From: Clostridiales bacterium
GTDB lineage: Bacteria; Bacillota; Clostridia; Oscillospirales; Oscillospiraceae
DNA: 43,021 nucleotides
NCBI GenBank assembly: GCA_022764045.1
Contig: JALERU010000084.1
Location: 1 to 43,021 of the forward strand
Reading direction: 5' to 3'
In this document: one piece after another, positions 14,419 through 21,890 of the stretch
Position numbering within the stretch: position 1 is the first letter of the stretch
Layout: each line of letters starts with the position of its first letter
Notes under the pieces: model-generated
The model's database searches: none
Seen by the model: only the letters and a program-made list of their open reading frames with translations
Told to the model about the DNA's origin: nothing
Program-made: the position numbers and the translations under genes

Positions 14419-14446
14419 AGTATACCGAAGAACCCAATTTTGTCAA
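14419..14446 (-). promoter_or_regulatory. promoter of the candidate small RNA
   Basis: Reverse-strand TTGACA (14441-14446), 16-base spacer, TATACT (14419-14424). A consensus -35 and near-consensus -10. Confidence 0.7.
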
Positions 14447-14579
14447 GAGAAAATTGGCTCCCTTCGTGAGCAGTTTCAGGCTGCTCCGTCCTATTTTATG
14501 TACAACGGTCGTTTTTATTGCCTTGAGAAAATAGCGGCTTGCGGGAGGCCAACCAAACCCCACAAAAATCCCCCAAGAA

Positions 14580-14606
14580 TTAGCACCACCCTGTGAAAAG
14601 CGCTAA
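14580..14606 (+). promoter_or_regulatory. degenerate second CIRCE-like element
   Basis: TTAGCACCA (14580-14588), exactly nine bases, AAGCGCTAA (14598-14606). This matches 14 of the 18 defined CIRCE positions with correct spacing and lies just upstream of the htpG -35. Confidence 0.45.
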
Positions 14607-14621
14607 AAATTCAAAAAGGTC

Positions 14622-14650
14622 TTGCAATTTTTAGGGAGCGGTAGCATAAT
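14622..14650 (+). promoter_or_regulatory. promoter of htpG
   Basis: TTGCAA (14622-14627), 17-base spacer, CATAAT (14645-14650). The transcription start falls inside the main CIRCE element. Confidence 0.65.
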
Positions 14651-14689
14651 AGGGTTAGCACTTAAAGGGTTAGAGTGCTAACCCTATTA
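14647..14689 (+). promoter_or_regulatory. CIRCE operator (HrcA-binding site) of htpG
   Basis: TTAGCACTT (14655-14663), nine bases, GAGTGCTAA (14673-14681): the CIRCE consensus with one mismatch. The inverted repeat extends well beyond the core, so that TAATAGGGTTAGCACT (14647-14662) is exactly complementary to 14674-14689, a 16-bp perfect arm. It overlaps the -10 edge and start of transcription, as expected for HrcA repression released by heat. Confidence 0.93.
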
Positions 14690-14711
14690 CACTTTGGAGG
14701 CATGTATCAAA

Positions 14712-16619
14712 ATGGAAAAGAAACAATTCAAAGCCGAGTCCCAGCGGCTGATGGACCTCATGATCAACTCCATTTACACCCATAAGGAGATCTTCCTGCG
14801 GGAGATCATTTCCAACGCCAGCGACGCCATCGACAAGCTGGCCTACCAGGCCCTTACCGATGAAAAGGTGGGGCTGAACCGGGAGGATTTTAAGATCGTG
14901 GTGGTCCCCGACAAGGACGCCCGCACCCTCACCGTGTCCGACAACGGCATCGGCATGACCCAGGAGGAGATGGAAAACAACCTGGGCACCATCGCCAAGA
15001 GCGGCTCCCTCCAGTTTAAGAAGGAGACCGAGAACGCCGACGACGCCGAGCTGGACATCATCGGCCAGTTTGGCGTGGGCTTCTACTCCGCCTTTATGGT
15101 GGCCGACAAGGTCACTGTGATCTCCAAAGCCTACGGCAGCGACACCGCCTGGAAGTGGGAGTCTGAGGGGGTGGACGGCTACACCATCGAGCCCTGCGAG
15201 AAGGAGACCGTAGGCACCGATGTGATTATGTCCATCAAGGTAAGTGGCGACGAGGAGAACTATGACGAGTATCTGGCCCCCTACGCCCTGTCCAACCTGA
15301 TTAAGAAATACTCCGACTACATCCGCTACCCCATCCGCATGGAGATGGAGCACAGCCGCCAGAAGCCCAAGCCCGAGGACGCCGGCGACGATTACAAGCC
15401 CGAGTATGAGCAGGTGAAGGAGTGGGAGACCATCAACTCCATGGTCCCCATCTGGCAGCGGCCCAAGAGCCAGGTCACCAAGGAGGAGTACAACGACTTC
15501 TATAAATCCAAGTTCGGCGACTGGCAGGACCCCGTCCTCTCCATCCACGTGGCCGCCGAGGGTAACTTTGAGTACAAGGCCCTGCTGTATATCCCCAGCC
15601 AGGTGCCCATGAATTATTTCTCCGTGGACTATAAGAAGGGCCTCCAGCTCTACTCCTCCGGGGTCATGATTATGGACAAGTGCCCCGACCTGCTGCCCGA
15701 CCACTTCAGCTTCGTCCAGGGCATCGTGGATACCCCCGACGTCTCCCTGAACATCTCCCGGGAGATGCTCCAGCACGACCGGCAGTTGAAAGTCATCGCG
15801 GGCAACATCGAGAAGAAGATCAAAAACGAGCTGGTCAAGCTCATGAAGGACGACCGGGAGAAGTACCAGCAGTTCTGGACCGCCTTCGGCATGCAGTTTA
15901 AGTATTCCCTCATGAATGCCTACGGCCAGAACCGGGATACCATCCGGGACCTGCTTCTCTTCTGGTCCTCCAAGGAGAACAAGCTCACCTCCCTGAAGGA
16001 GTACGTGGACCGGATGCCCGCCTCCCAGGAGAAGATTTATTACGTCTGCGCCGACTCCGTGGACCACGCCGCCAAGATGCCTCAGGCCGAGCGGGTGCTG
16101 AAGGCCGGCTACGAGGTCCTCTACCTCACCGTGGACGAGGACGAGATCGTCCTGCAAATGCTGGAGAACGCCTATGATAAGCCCTTCGTCTCCGTGGCCA
16201 ATGAGGACGCCCTCCCCGTCACCGACGCGGAAAAGGCCTCCGCCGAGCAGGCCGAGAAAGACCACAAGGAGCTGCTGGAGTTCGCCCAGGAGACCCTGAA
16301 GGGCCATGTGTCCAAGGTGCGCATCTCCAAAATCCTCCAGAGCGGCACCGTTTGCCTCACCGCCGACGGCCCCGTCTCCCTGGAAATGGAGAAGTATTTC
16401 TTAAAGATGCGCCGGGACTTCCCCATGAGCGCCGAGCGGGTGCTGGAGCTCAACCCCGAATCCGCCGCGTTCAAGGCCCTGTGCAAGGCCTTTGAGGAGG
16501 ACAAGGACAAGGCTGCCAACTACATTGAGGTCCTTTACAACCAGGCCCTCATCATCGCCGACCTCCCCCTGCCCGACCCGGCCCGGTATGCCGAGCTGGT
16601 CTGCGGCCTGATGCAGTAA
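14712..16619 (+). CDS. htpG: Hsp90 chaperone HtpG
   Basis: ATP-driven cytosolic chaperone of 635 residues, normal for bacterial Hsp90. The GHKL ATPase is intact: ISNASDAIDKL (33-43), DNGIGM (77-82) and GQFGVGFYSAFMV (118-130). The middle domain includes NISREMLQHDRQL. The start is ATG 14712 with TGGAGG 11 bases upstream; a TTG within that ribosome site is in frame but not plausible. Preceded by a promoter and CIRCE, so HrcA control is expected; in many Firmicutes htpG is not in the CIRCE regulon, which makes this arrangement noteworthy. Codon use suggests high expression. Confidence 0.97.
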   Translation: MEKKQFKAESQRLMDLMINSIYTHKEIFLREIISNASDAIDKLAYQALTDEKVGLNREDFKIVVVPDKDARTLTVSDNGIGMTQEEMENNLGTIAKSGSLQFKKETENADDAELDIIGQFGVGFYSAFMVADKVTVISKAYGSDTAWKWESEGVDGYTIEPCEKETVGTDVIMSIKVSGDEENYDEYLAPYALSNLIKKYSDYIRYPIRMEMEHSRQKPKPEDAGDDYKPEYEQVKEWETINSMVPIWQRPKSQVTKEEYNDFYKSKFGDWQDPVLSIHVAAEGNFEYKALLYIPSQVPMNYFSVDYKKGLQLYSSGVMIMDKCPDLLPDHFSFVQGIVDTPDVSLNISREMLQHDRQLKVIAGNIEKKIKNELVKLMKDDREKYQQFWTAFGMQFKYSLMNAYGQNRDTIRDLLLFWSSKENKLTSLKEYVDRMPASQEKIYYVCADSVDHAAKMPQAERVLKAGYEVLYLTVDEDEIVLQMLENAYDKPFVSVANEDALPVTDAEKASAEQAEKDHKELLEFAQETLKGHVSKVRISKILQSGTVCLTADGPVSLEMEKYFLKMRRDFPMSAERVLELNPESAAFKALCKAFEEDKDKAANYIEVLYNQALIIADLPLPDPARYAELVCGLMQ

Positions 16620-16624
16620 TCCTC

Positions 16625-16754
16625 TTTTCAAATGAAAAACTTTCATTTGAAAAAGTTGTGCCTTTGGCACAGCGATGCCGCGCATTGCGCGCGTCATCTC
16701 GTCTCATGCAGACACTGACGCGCCTGCGGCGCGATCAAAAACGAAAGTTTTTTA
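16625..16754 (+). repeat. structured dispersed repeat, family 2 copy 1
   Basis: Begins with TTTCAAATGAAA and CTTTCATTTGAAA (inverted), then three GC-rich hairpins with three-base loops (GTGCC-TTT-GGCAC; CGCGC-ATT-GCGCG inside GATG/CATC; CGCGCC-TGC-GGCGCG), with CGTCTCATGCA between the second and third, and ends with AAAAAC-GAAA-GTTTTT. A second copy with the same architecture but different stem sequences lies at 42890-43010. Confidence 0.8.
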
Positions 16755-16781
16755 TGCGTGTCTAGTATAAACCAAACAGAA

Positions 16782-16813
16782 AAATCCCCGGTTTCTCAGG
16801 AAACCGGGGATTT
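16782..16813. terminator. bidirectional terminator between htpG and carD
   Basis: 14-bp perfect stem AAATCCCCGGTTTC with its complement, TCAG loop. U-tracts are present on both strands (TTTTTTC on plus; ATTTTTCTG on minus). Confidence 0.9.
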
Positions 16814-16838
16814 TTTCTGCGCTGCCGCAGGAGCAGCG

Positions 16839-17354
16839 TTATGGATGGAGTTTTTCGCGGAGATAGGTTTTCACCTGGTCTCCCTTTACTTGCAGAACGA
16901 AGGCCACCTGGTCTTCCACCAGGTCCTCCGCCCGCTGGAGAATGGTCTCGTCGGAGACCCCCAGTTTTTTCCCGGCACGGAGCAGGGCCTGTTTTCTCTG
17001 GTAGATACAGGAAATGAGACAGAGCAGCTCCCGCAGGTTGCAGGCCTTGATAATAGCCTGAAAGTTGGCCAAGCGAACCTTTCGGTCGTCAACCCACGGC
17101 AGGTGCTCGTCTTTGGTGGATAGGATCAGTTGGTCTAATTCCTCCCGGGTGGGCAGCCGGGCCATTTTGGCCACCAGGGCGGGGCTGCCAGTGGGAACGA
17201 AGATGGTTGAGGATGGGTTGCTGACGGGTTTGAGGATGTAGAACTCCTTGGGGCTGTCCTTTCGGGAAAGGGAAGTCATGCGGATGTCGTCGACCAGGCA
17301 GACGCCGTTGCAGGAGTAGCGAACATACTCCCCCTTGCGGTAGCTTTCGGTCAT
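16839..17354 (-). CDS. CarD-family transcriptional regulator
   Basis: RNA-polymerase-binding regulator of 171 residues. The N-terminal CarD/TRCF-type Tudor-like domain is visible (YRKGEYVRYSCNGVCLVDDI), followed by a basic, helical C-terminal part. Family members bind the RNA polymerase beta subunit and stabilise open complexes at many promoters; whether this one is global is not known. The start at 17354 follows GGAGGACC; an in-frame extension toward 17621 is unsupported and would cross the promoter at 17464-17492. Confidence 0.87.
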   Translation of the reverse strand: MTESYRKGEYVRYSCNGVCLVDDIRMTSLSRKDSPKEFYILKPVSNPSSTIFVPTGSPALVAKMARLPTREELDQLILSTKDEHLPWVDDRKVRLANFQAIIKACNLRELLCLISCIYQRKQALLRAGKKLGVSDETILQRAEDLVEDQVAFVLQVKGDQVKTYLREKLHP

Positions 17355-17463
17355 GGTTGGGGTCCTCCTTTCCAGTGTGTGGTGGGCTGCCGGCGGTAGG
17401 CCGGCAGGATGAGAAAAGCGGCCAAACAAGCGGAGGTGCGCTGTCAGGCCACTTATTAAGTGT

Positions 17464-17492
17464 ATTATAGCAAAAAATGGAGCAAATTTCAA
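17464..17492 (-). promoter_or_regulatory. promoter of the carD gene
   Basis: Reverse strand TTGAAA (17487-17492), 17-base spacer, TATAAT (17464-17469) with TGC ahead of the -10. Confidence 0.7.
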
Positions 17493-17758
17493 AGGAATTT
17501 TTGAAGGAAAAATCAAAAAAATCAGGATGCCAGCCGATCCCTCGGTGGAAGGACCGTTGGAACCCACAAAAGAGCCTGCCACCTGCGCGGTGATATGCCC
17601 CCACGATGAGAGACAGAGCAAGCAGAGGGAGATACATCAGGGAGGGAAACCAGCACAGGGGGAACGGCAGAGGTGACCGAAACGTGAAATGGGCCCGACG
17701 TAATTTAGGCCACCTTACACCCATGGGAACGCACGACTTGGCTACGGCGGCATAAAAA
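17493..17758. other. gene-less stretch with no supported feature
   Basis: Open frames exist on the reverse strand here (one reading MYLPLLALSLIVGAYHRAGG...) but none has a ribosome site or a protein-like continuation. It may hold decayed coding sequence. I see no repeat of the two families. Confidence 0.4.
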
Positions 17759-17787
17759 GTGGCCAGCAGCTTGCACCGCTGACCACA
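17759..17787 (-). terminator. terminator of the small membrane protein gene
   Basis: GTGGTCAGCGG pairs with CTGCTGGCCAC (with G-U and near pairs) on the reverse strand, followed by TTTTTATG. Lies about 110 bases after the 17895 stop. Confidence 0.6.
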
Positions 17788-17894
17788 AAATGGTTCTGTT
17801 TTTTCTCTGTCCTCTTGACGGGATGGGGTTCAACAGGTCTGCAGCAGGCCACTTATCCGCTTTACGGGGAGGGGAGACCATCGGACGAACGTGA

Positions 17895-18197
17895 TTACCG
17901 GTCTTTCCGCTGAGAAGTGATGGCGACCAACGAGGTGACGACCACCAGGCCCAGGGCGGGAACGAACAGGCCCATCACAGACTCCCCGCCCCAGAAACAG
18001 AAAATATCGACAAGGGTAGGGAACGTCCCCCAGGAAAGGGACTGGAGAACCGGGCTCACCACCAGCCCCAAAAATAGGACCAGGGCTTCGGTTCCCATGG
18101 TCCAGGCCACCATCTTCCTGACTGGCTGCTTCCGGGTGAGCAGGAAGACCAGCAGGGCGGGGCCGAAATAGAACAGGAACGAGAGGAAAAGATACAT
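17895..18197 (-). CDS. small integral membrane protein, unknown function
   Basis: 100 residues with three hydrophobic segments (LFLSFLFYFGPALLVFLL; LVLFLGLVVSPVLQSL; VMGLFVPALGLVVVTSLVAI) and a positively charged loop RKQPVRK after the first. AAAGGAG lies 7 bases before the ATG at 18197. The protein is too short and plain for a family call. Confidence 0.65.
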   Translation of the reverse strand: MYLFLSFLFYFGPALLVFLLTRKQPVRKMVAWTMGTEALVLFLGLVVSPVLQSLSWGTFPTLVDIFCFWGGESVMGLFVPALGLVVVTSLVAITSQRKDR

Positions 18198-18324
18198 GGT
18201 GAGCTCCTTTCTCGCCGTGGCGGCGGTGGATGTGAGCTACTTTTGTCTTCCTATTGATAAAATAGCATAGATTGGCGGGGAAGTTGTGAACAAACAAAAA
18301 ACTTACCTGCTTGCGACCTTGTGA

Positions 18325-18498
18325 ATGATTCCCGCCCATGCTACAATAAAATTATCTATCATTCTGTTCCTCTCCTTTGATCAAGCCGACAAAAAGAAAT
18401 TAGCTCATATTCTTAATCTTATCGGAATTGCTTTGGGGATTGTCCGGACATACCGATTACTGATTGTGGAGGAAGAATATCACGAAAACAGAAAATGA
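18325..18498 (+). pseudogene. short frame, probably the 3' end of a truncated gene
   Basis: A 57-codon frame (MIPAHATIKLSIILFLSFDQ... ending RLLIVEEEYHENRK) with coding-like composition, lower GC than the region, and a stop only 7 bases before the lipoprotein start at 18506. There is no ribosome site before the ATG. The tail looks like the end of a membrane protein, so this is most likely the remnant of a larger gene carried with the lipoprotein gene; a real small protein cannot be excluded. Confidence 0.35.
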
Positions 18499-18505
18499 GG
18501 TTATT

Positions 18506-18952
18506 ATGAAAAGAATATGGATGTTGTTACTGATGCCCACAATACTTCTTTGCGGCTGTCATGCCAACAGCGAAAAAGAAGATGTGGCTGAATACTATGA
18601 GGAACTTTCTAAAGCACAGGAAATTACCGTTCTTCCCGCAGATACTTCTGCGGCAACACAGATATTGACAGAAAGCGAAGAAATTTCAGATTTTATATTT
18701 GCGTTAGACATGGAACATTGGGAAATGAAACCGCTTCCTAAAACAGCAGAATTAGTTGGAACTTTTCAACTTTCGCAGGAAGAAACCATTCAATTTGGAG
18801 AAAGTGCAACGGACGGAGAATTGTATCCCGTATGTGAAATACTCTGCTATGGGGAGGTTCCTTATGTCACGCTGGAAATTGCTGGTATGAAAATGATATT
18901 TAAAATATCAGACACAGCTATGGACTATCTTGCAGATTACTTTCGCGAATAG
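18506..18952 (+). CDS. lipoprotein of unknown function
   Basis: 148 residues with a lipoprotein signal (MKRIWMLLLMPTILLCGC; lipobox LLCGC, Cys at 18). The mature domain is acidic and mixed alpha/beta (ITVLPADTSAATQILTESEE..., MKMIFKISDTAMDYLADYF). The start at 18506 follows ATGAGG. AT-rich codon use (AAA, GAA, ATT) differs from neighbouring genes, suggesting recent transfer. Its upstream neighbour is a truncated frame and downstream is a repeat remnant. No family recognised. Confidence 0.75.
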   Translation: MKRIWMLLLMPTILLCGCHANSEKEDVAEYYEELSKAQEITVLPADTSAATQILTESEEISDFIFALDMEHWEMKPLPKTAELVGTFQLSQEETIQFGESATDGELYPVCEILCYGEVPYVTLEIAGMKMIFKISDTAMDYLADYFRE

Positions 18953-19000
18953 ATCATCACAGGGGAGATAGCCTAAGTGCTGCCGCCCTGGACAAAGTTA

Positions 19001-19075
19001 CGGATGCTGCCAGCGGAGCTGACGGATGAGGGGGCGATGCGGAAGCTTGGCGGGTAGAAGAATACCGTTCCCCTG
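19001..19075 (+). repeat. dispersed intergenic repeat, remnant copy D
   Basis: Holds only part of module 1: CAGCGGAGCTGACGGATGAG followed by GGGGCGAT and a diverged tail with GGCGGGTAGAAG. Compare copy C at 29.8 kb, which has CAGCGGAGCTGACTGATGAG in its reverse complement. Confidence 0.6.
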
Positions 19076-19108
19076 GAAGTGGCGGAATCCCTCCGCCGTC
19101 CCCATTCC

Positions 19109-19137
19109 TTTACAAACCTTCCCGAAGATGGTAGGAT
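19109..19137 (+). promoter_or_regulatory. promoter of the patatin operon
   Basis: TTTACA (19109-19114), 17-base spacer, TAGGAT (19132-19137), about 39 bases before the patatin gene start. Confidence 0.5.
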
Positions 19138-19175
19138 AAGGAGCAGAGGAACCCAAAAGAAAGGAAGATCACCCC

Positions 19176-20033
19176 ATGAGACACGGGTTAGTGATGGAAG
19201 GGGGCGCCATGCGGGGACTGTTCACCGCCGGCGTCCTTGACGTGATGATGGAGTCGGGCATTGCCTTTGACGGGGCCGTTGGGGTCTCCGCCGGGGCGGT
19301 GTTTGGCTGTAACTATAAATCCAACCAGCCGGGGCGGGTGCTCCGCTATAACCTGCGGTTTTGCCGGGACCCCCGGTACAGCAGCTTCCGGTCGCTGCTG
19401 AAGACGGGGGACCTCTTCGGGGCGGATTTCTGCTACCGGGAGATCCCCGACCACCTGGACCCCTTTGACCGGGAGACCTACGCGGCCTCTCCCATGGACT
19501 TTTATGTGGTGGGCACCGACGTCCACACCGGCAAGCCCGTCTACCACAACTGCCTGGATGGCGGGCGGGAGGACCTGGACTGGTTCCGGGCCTCGGCCTC
19601 CATGCCCCTGGCGTCCCGGATTGTGGAGGTGGGGGGCTATGACCTGCTGGACGGCGGCATTTCCGACTCCATCCCCCTCAAATACCTGGAGTCGGTGGGC
19701 TATGACCGGAATGTGGTGATTTTGACCCAGCCCATGGGCTATGTAAAAATGAAAAACAAGGCCATGCCTCTGATGAAAAAAACCTATCAAAAATACCCCA
19801 GGCTCTTGGAGACCATGGCCCGCCGTCAGGACGTCTACAACGAGACCACCGCCTATATCCGGGACAAGGAGCGCCGGGGAGAGGTCTTTGTGATCCGACC
19901 GGAGGCCCCCTTGGACATCAAGCGGGTGGAGCACCACAGGGAAAAGATCCAGGCCGTCTATGACCAGGGCCGGGCCGTGGCGGAGAAACGCCTGGCCGCG
20001 CTGAAAGAATTTTTGAAGGATGGAGAGAAGTAA
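19176..20033 (+). CDS. patatin-like phospholipase
   Basis: Serine hydrolase of 285 residues that should cleave acyl ester bonds in lipids. The patatin Ser-Asp dyad is intact: oxyanion glycine loop EGGAMRG (8-14), nucleophile G-V-S38-A-G, and D159-G-G. No signal peptide is seen, so it is cytosolic or membrane-associated, like the YlbK/RssA group. AAAGGAAG precedes the start. The next gene begins one base after its stop, and encodes a hydratase of fatty acyl chains, suggesting a joint role in lipid turnover; that link is inference. Confidence 0.9.
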   Translation: MRHGLVMEGGAMRGLFTAGVLDVMMESGIAFDGAVGVSAGAVFGCNYKSNQPGRVLRYNLRFCRDPRYSSFRSLLKTGDLFGADFCYREIPDHLDPFDRETYAASPMDFYVVGTDVHTGKPVYHNCLDGGREDLDWFRASASMPLASRIVEVGGYDLLDGGISDSIPLKYLESVGYDRNVVILTQPMGYVKMKNKAMPLMKKTYQKYPRLLETMARRQDVYNETTAYIRDKERRGEVFVIRPEAPLDIKRVEHHREKIQAVYDQGRAVAEKRLAALKEFLKDGEK

Positions 20034-20034
20034 C

Positions 20035-20922
20035 ATGACAGAAAATCCGCGGGAAGCCGCTTTGCGGGGCCTGACCACCCAGTGGCGGACCATGACCTAC
20101 AACTGGCGGGACTGCGCCCTGTATGCCCTGGCCGTGGGGGCCACCGGCACAGAGCCCCAGTACACCTATGAGAAGGACATGCAGGCCATCCCCACCTTTG
20201 GGGCTACCCCCTATTGGGGCACGGTGAACGTGACCCCCAAGCTCCCCCGGCCCCGGTCCATCCCGGTGCTGGTGGAGGAGAAATTGCAGCCGGAGCAGTC
20301 CTATGTGAATCTGGACTATGAGTTTTTATACCACCGGCCCATCCAGCCGGTGAAGGGGACCTTCGTCTACCGGGACGTCCTCACCGACCTCTTTGACCGG
20401 GGGGAGGGCCGGGGCATGGCGGTGCGCTCCCAGGTGGAGGTCTTTGACGAGGGGGGCACCCTCCTGTGCACCAACCGGTGCACCACCCTGTTCCCCACCC
20501 TGGGGGGCTACGGCGGCCAGCCCATGGCCCGGGGGACCAGTTGGATTCCCGACCGGGAAGCGGATCTTGTGGTGGGGGATCACATCGGGGCGGCCCAGAA
20601 CCTGCTCTACCGTCTCACCGGCGACACCAACCTGGTCCATGTGGACGGGGAGGTGGCCACCAGCCGGGGGCTCAAGGGGCCCTTTGTCCACGACCTGTGC
20701 GCCTTCGGCTACGTCTGCCGCCTGGCCATCGGCGCTCTGTTCCCCGGCCAGCCGGAAAAGCTCCGGCGGATGTACGCCGCCATGAAAACCGTCCTCTATC
20801 CCGACACCCCTGTGGAGCTCCACCTGTGGAAGCTGGCGGGAGGCAAAGCCGCCTTCCGCCTGGTGAATGCCGCCACCGGCAAAGCCATTCTGGACCGCGG
20901 GGAGCTGGAGTGGGAGGTCTGA
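20035..20922 (+). CDS. hydratase-2 / MaoC-type double hot-dog protein
   Basis: 295 residues with two hot-dog halves. The N-terminal half has ALYALAVGATG, the typical opening of the eukaryotic-type hydratase 2. The C-terminal half carries the hydratase-2 signature Y192-R-L-T-G-D197-T-N-L-V-H202, with the catalytic Asp and His at the right distance but Leu in place of the usual Pro, followed by KGPFVHDLCAFGYVCRLAI. The expected reaction is reversible hydration of trans-2-enoyl-CoA to (R)-3-hydroxyacyl-CoA. The start at 20035 is set by GGAGAG overlapping the patatin stop. The native substrate is unknown. Confidence 0.85.
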   Translation: MTENPREAALRGLTTQWRTMTYNWRDCALYALAVGATGTEPQYTYEKDMQAIPTFGATPYWGTVNVTPKLPRPRSIPVLVEEKLQPEQSYVNLDYEFLYHRPIQPVKGTFVYRDVLTDLFDRGEGRGMAVRSQVEVFDEGGTLLCTNRCTTLFPTLGGYGGQPMARGTSWIPDREADLVVGDHIGAAQNLLYRLTGDTNLVHVDGEVATSRGLKGPFVHDLCAFGYVCRLAIGALFPGQPEKLRRMYAAMKTVLYPDTPVELHLWKLAGGKAAFRLVNAATGKAILDRGELEWEV

Positions 20923-20990
20923 GGGCCTGTCAAGCAGAGAGAAACCGCGCGCTTTTTCGGTGACACACAGACGAAGAGGGAGGAACCCAG

Positions 20991-21317
20991 ATGGCAACGA
21001 GCAAAGAATATCTGCACTTTGTGCTGGACCAATTCTCCGGCCTGGGAGAAGTCACCCACCGGGCCATGATGGGGGAGTATGTTCTCTACTACCGCCAAAA
21101 GGTCATCGGCGGCATTTATGACAACCGTGTTTTGGTCAAGCCCACCCCGTCGGCCAAGGCCCTGATGCCGGAGGCCCGGGAGGAGATCCCTTATGAGGGG
21201 GCCAAAGTCATGCTGATGGTGGAACGGCTGGAAGACCTGGAATTTTTACGGACCCTGCTGGAGGCCATGTATGAGGAGCTTCCCCAGCCGAAACCCAAGA
21301 AGAAAAAGAAGCCCTGA
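20991..21317 (+). CDS. TfoX/Sxy N-terminal domain protein
   Basis: 108 residues matching the TfoX N-terminal domain: LDQFSGLGEVTHRAMMGEYVLYY, then GGIYDNRVLVKPTPSAK. Ends with a lysine-rich tail (PKPKKKKKP). In gamma-proteobacteria TfoX/Sxy controls competence, but stand-alone N-terminal-domain proteins in Firmicutes have no assigned role, so no competence function is claimed. It follows the hydratase gene by 68 bases with GAGGGAGG ahead of its ATG and precedes a terminator. Confidence 0.85.
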   Translation: MATSKEYLHFVLDQFSGLGEVTHRAMMGEYVLYYRQKVIGGIYDNRVLVKPTPSAKALMPEAREEIPYEGAKVMLMVERLEDLEFLRTLLEAMYEELPQPKPKKKKKP

Positions 21318-21342
21318 CCAGACAAAGACCCTGGTCAGGGAA

Positions 21343-21370
21343 GGGGAGAAAGCGAAAGCGCTTTCTCCCT
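21343..21370. terminator. terminator between tfoX-like and gtrA-like genes
   Basis: 11-bp perfect stem GGGAGAAAGCG (21344-21354) with CGCTTTCTCCC (21359-21369), AAAG loop. Shared by the two convergent genes. Confidence 0.75.
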
Positions 21371-21374
21371 TGCT

Positions 21375-21875
21375 TTATGCGTTTTTATGGGTCTGGCCGG
21401 GGTAAAGAATGATCTTCCGCCCCAGGAAATTCCAAAAGAACACCAAAATACTGCTGATGAGCTTGGAAAGCATGAAGTAGAGATGGAGCTTGCTGGTGAA
21501 CAGGTACATAAGCCCCATGGTCAGGGCCAGGCCAACGCCGGAGATGGCGCAGAACACGAAAATTTCCGCCGCCGGCCCCACGGTGGGGTCCACGGCCTTG
21601 AAGGCAAAGTATTTGGTGAGCAGGAAGTTACAGGAAATGCCGACAATAAAGGCGACGGCTGCTGCGGGAAGGTAGTGGACCCCCGCCAGCTCCAACAGGA
21701 ACAGCAGGAGGAAATCCACCAAAAAGGAGGAGGCCCCGGTGAGGATATAACGGAAAAACTGGGTAATCGTGTTCTCCGTGGGCTCGGCCAGCAGGGCGCG
21801 GAATTGCCCCCGCCGCAGCAGCTGCCAGAAAGCGAGGGCATCCTGAATGGTATGTTCTTGCAGTTTCTTTTTCAT
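21375..21875 (-). CDS. GtrA-family membrane protein
   Basis: 166 residues with four membrane helices in the GtrA/DPMS fold (FFRYILTGASSFLVDFLLLFLL, CNFLLTKYFAFK, ending FFWNFLGRKIILY). GtrA-like proteins are linked with moving or anchoring polyprenyl-phosphate sugars for cell-wall or surface glycan modification. The N-terminal 35 residues are an extra hydrophilic segment. It starts 15 bases after the preceding gene's stop, so the two are probably co-transcribed from the promoter at 22346-22374. No glycosyltransferase gene is adjacent. Confidence 0.88.
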   Translation of the reverse strand: MKKKLQEHTIQDALAFWQLLRRGQFRALLAEPTENTITQFFRYILTGASSFLVDFLLLFLLELAGVHYLPAAAVAFIVGISCNFLLTKYFAFKAVDPTVGPAAEIFVFCAISGVGLALTMGLMYLFTSKLHLYFMLSKLISSILVFFWNFLGRKIILYPGQTHKNA

Positions 21876-21890
21876 GGGATGCTTGTAAAG

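Noticed and set aside
14670-16307. Long reverse-strand open frame (545 codons) opposite htpG
   Set aside because: Low-complexity Leu/Gly/Val/His-rich translation from GC-rich third positions of htpG; no ribosome site, no domain, and htpG is certain.
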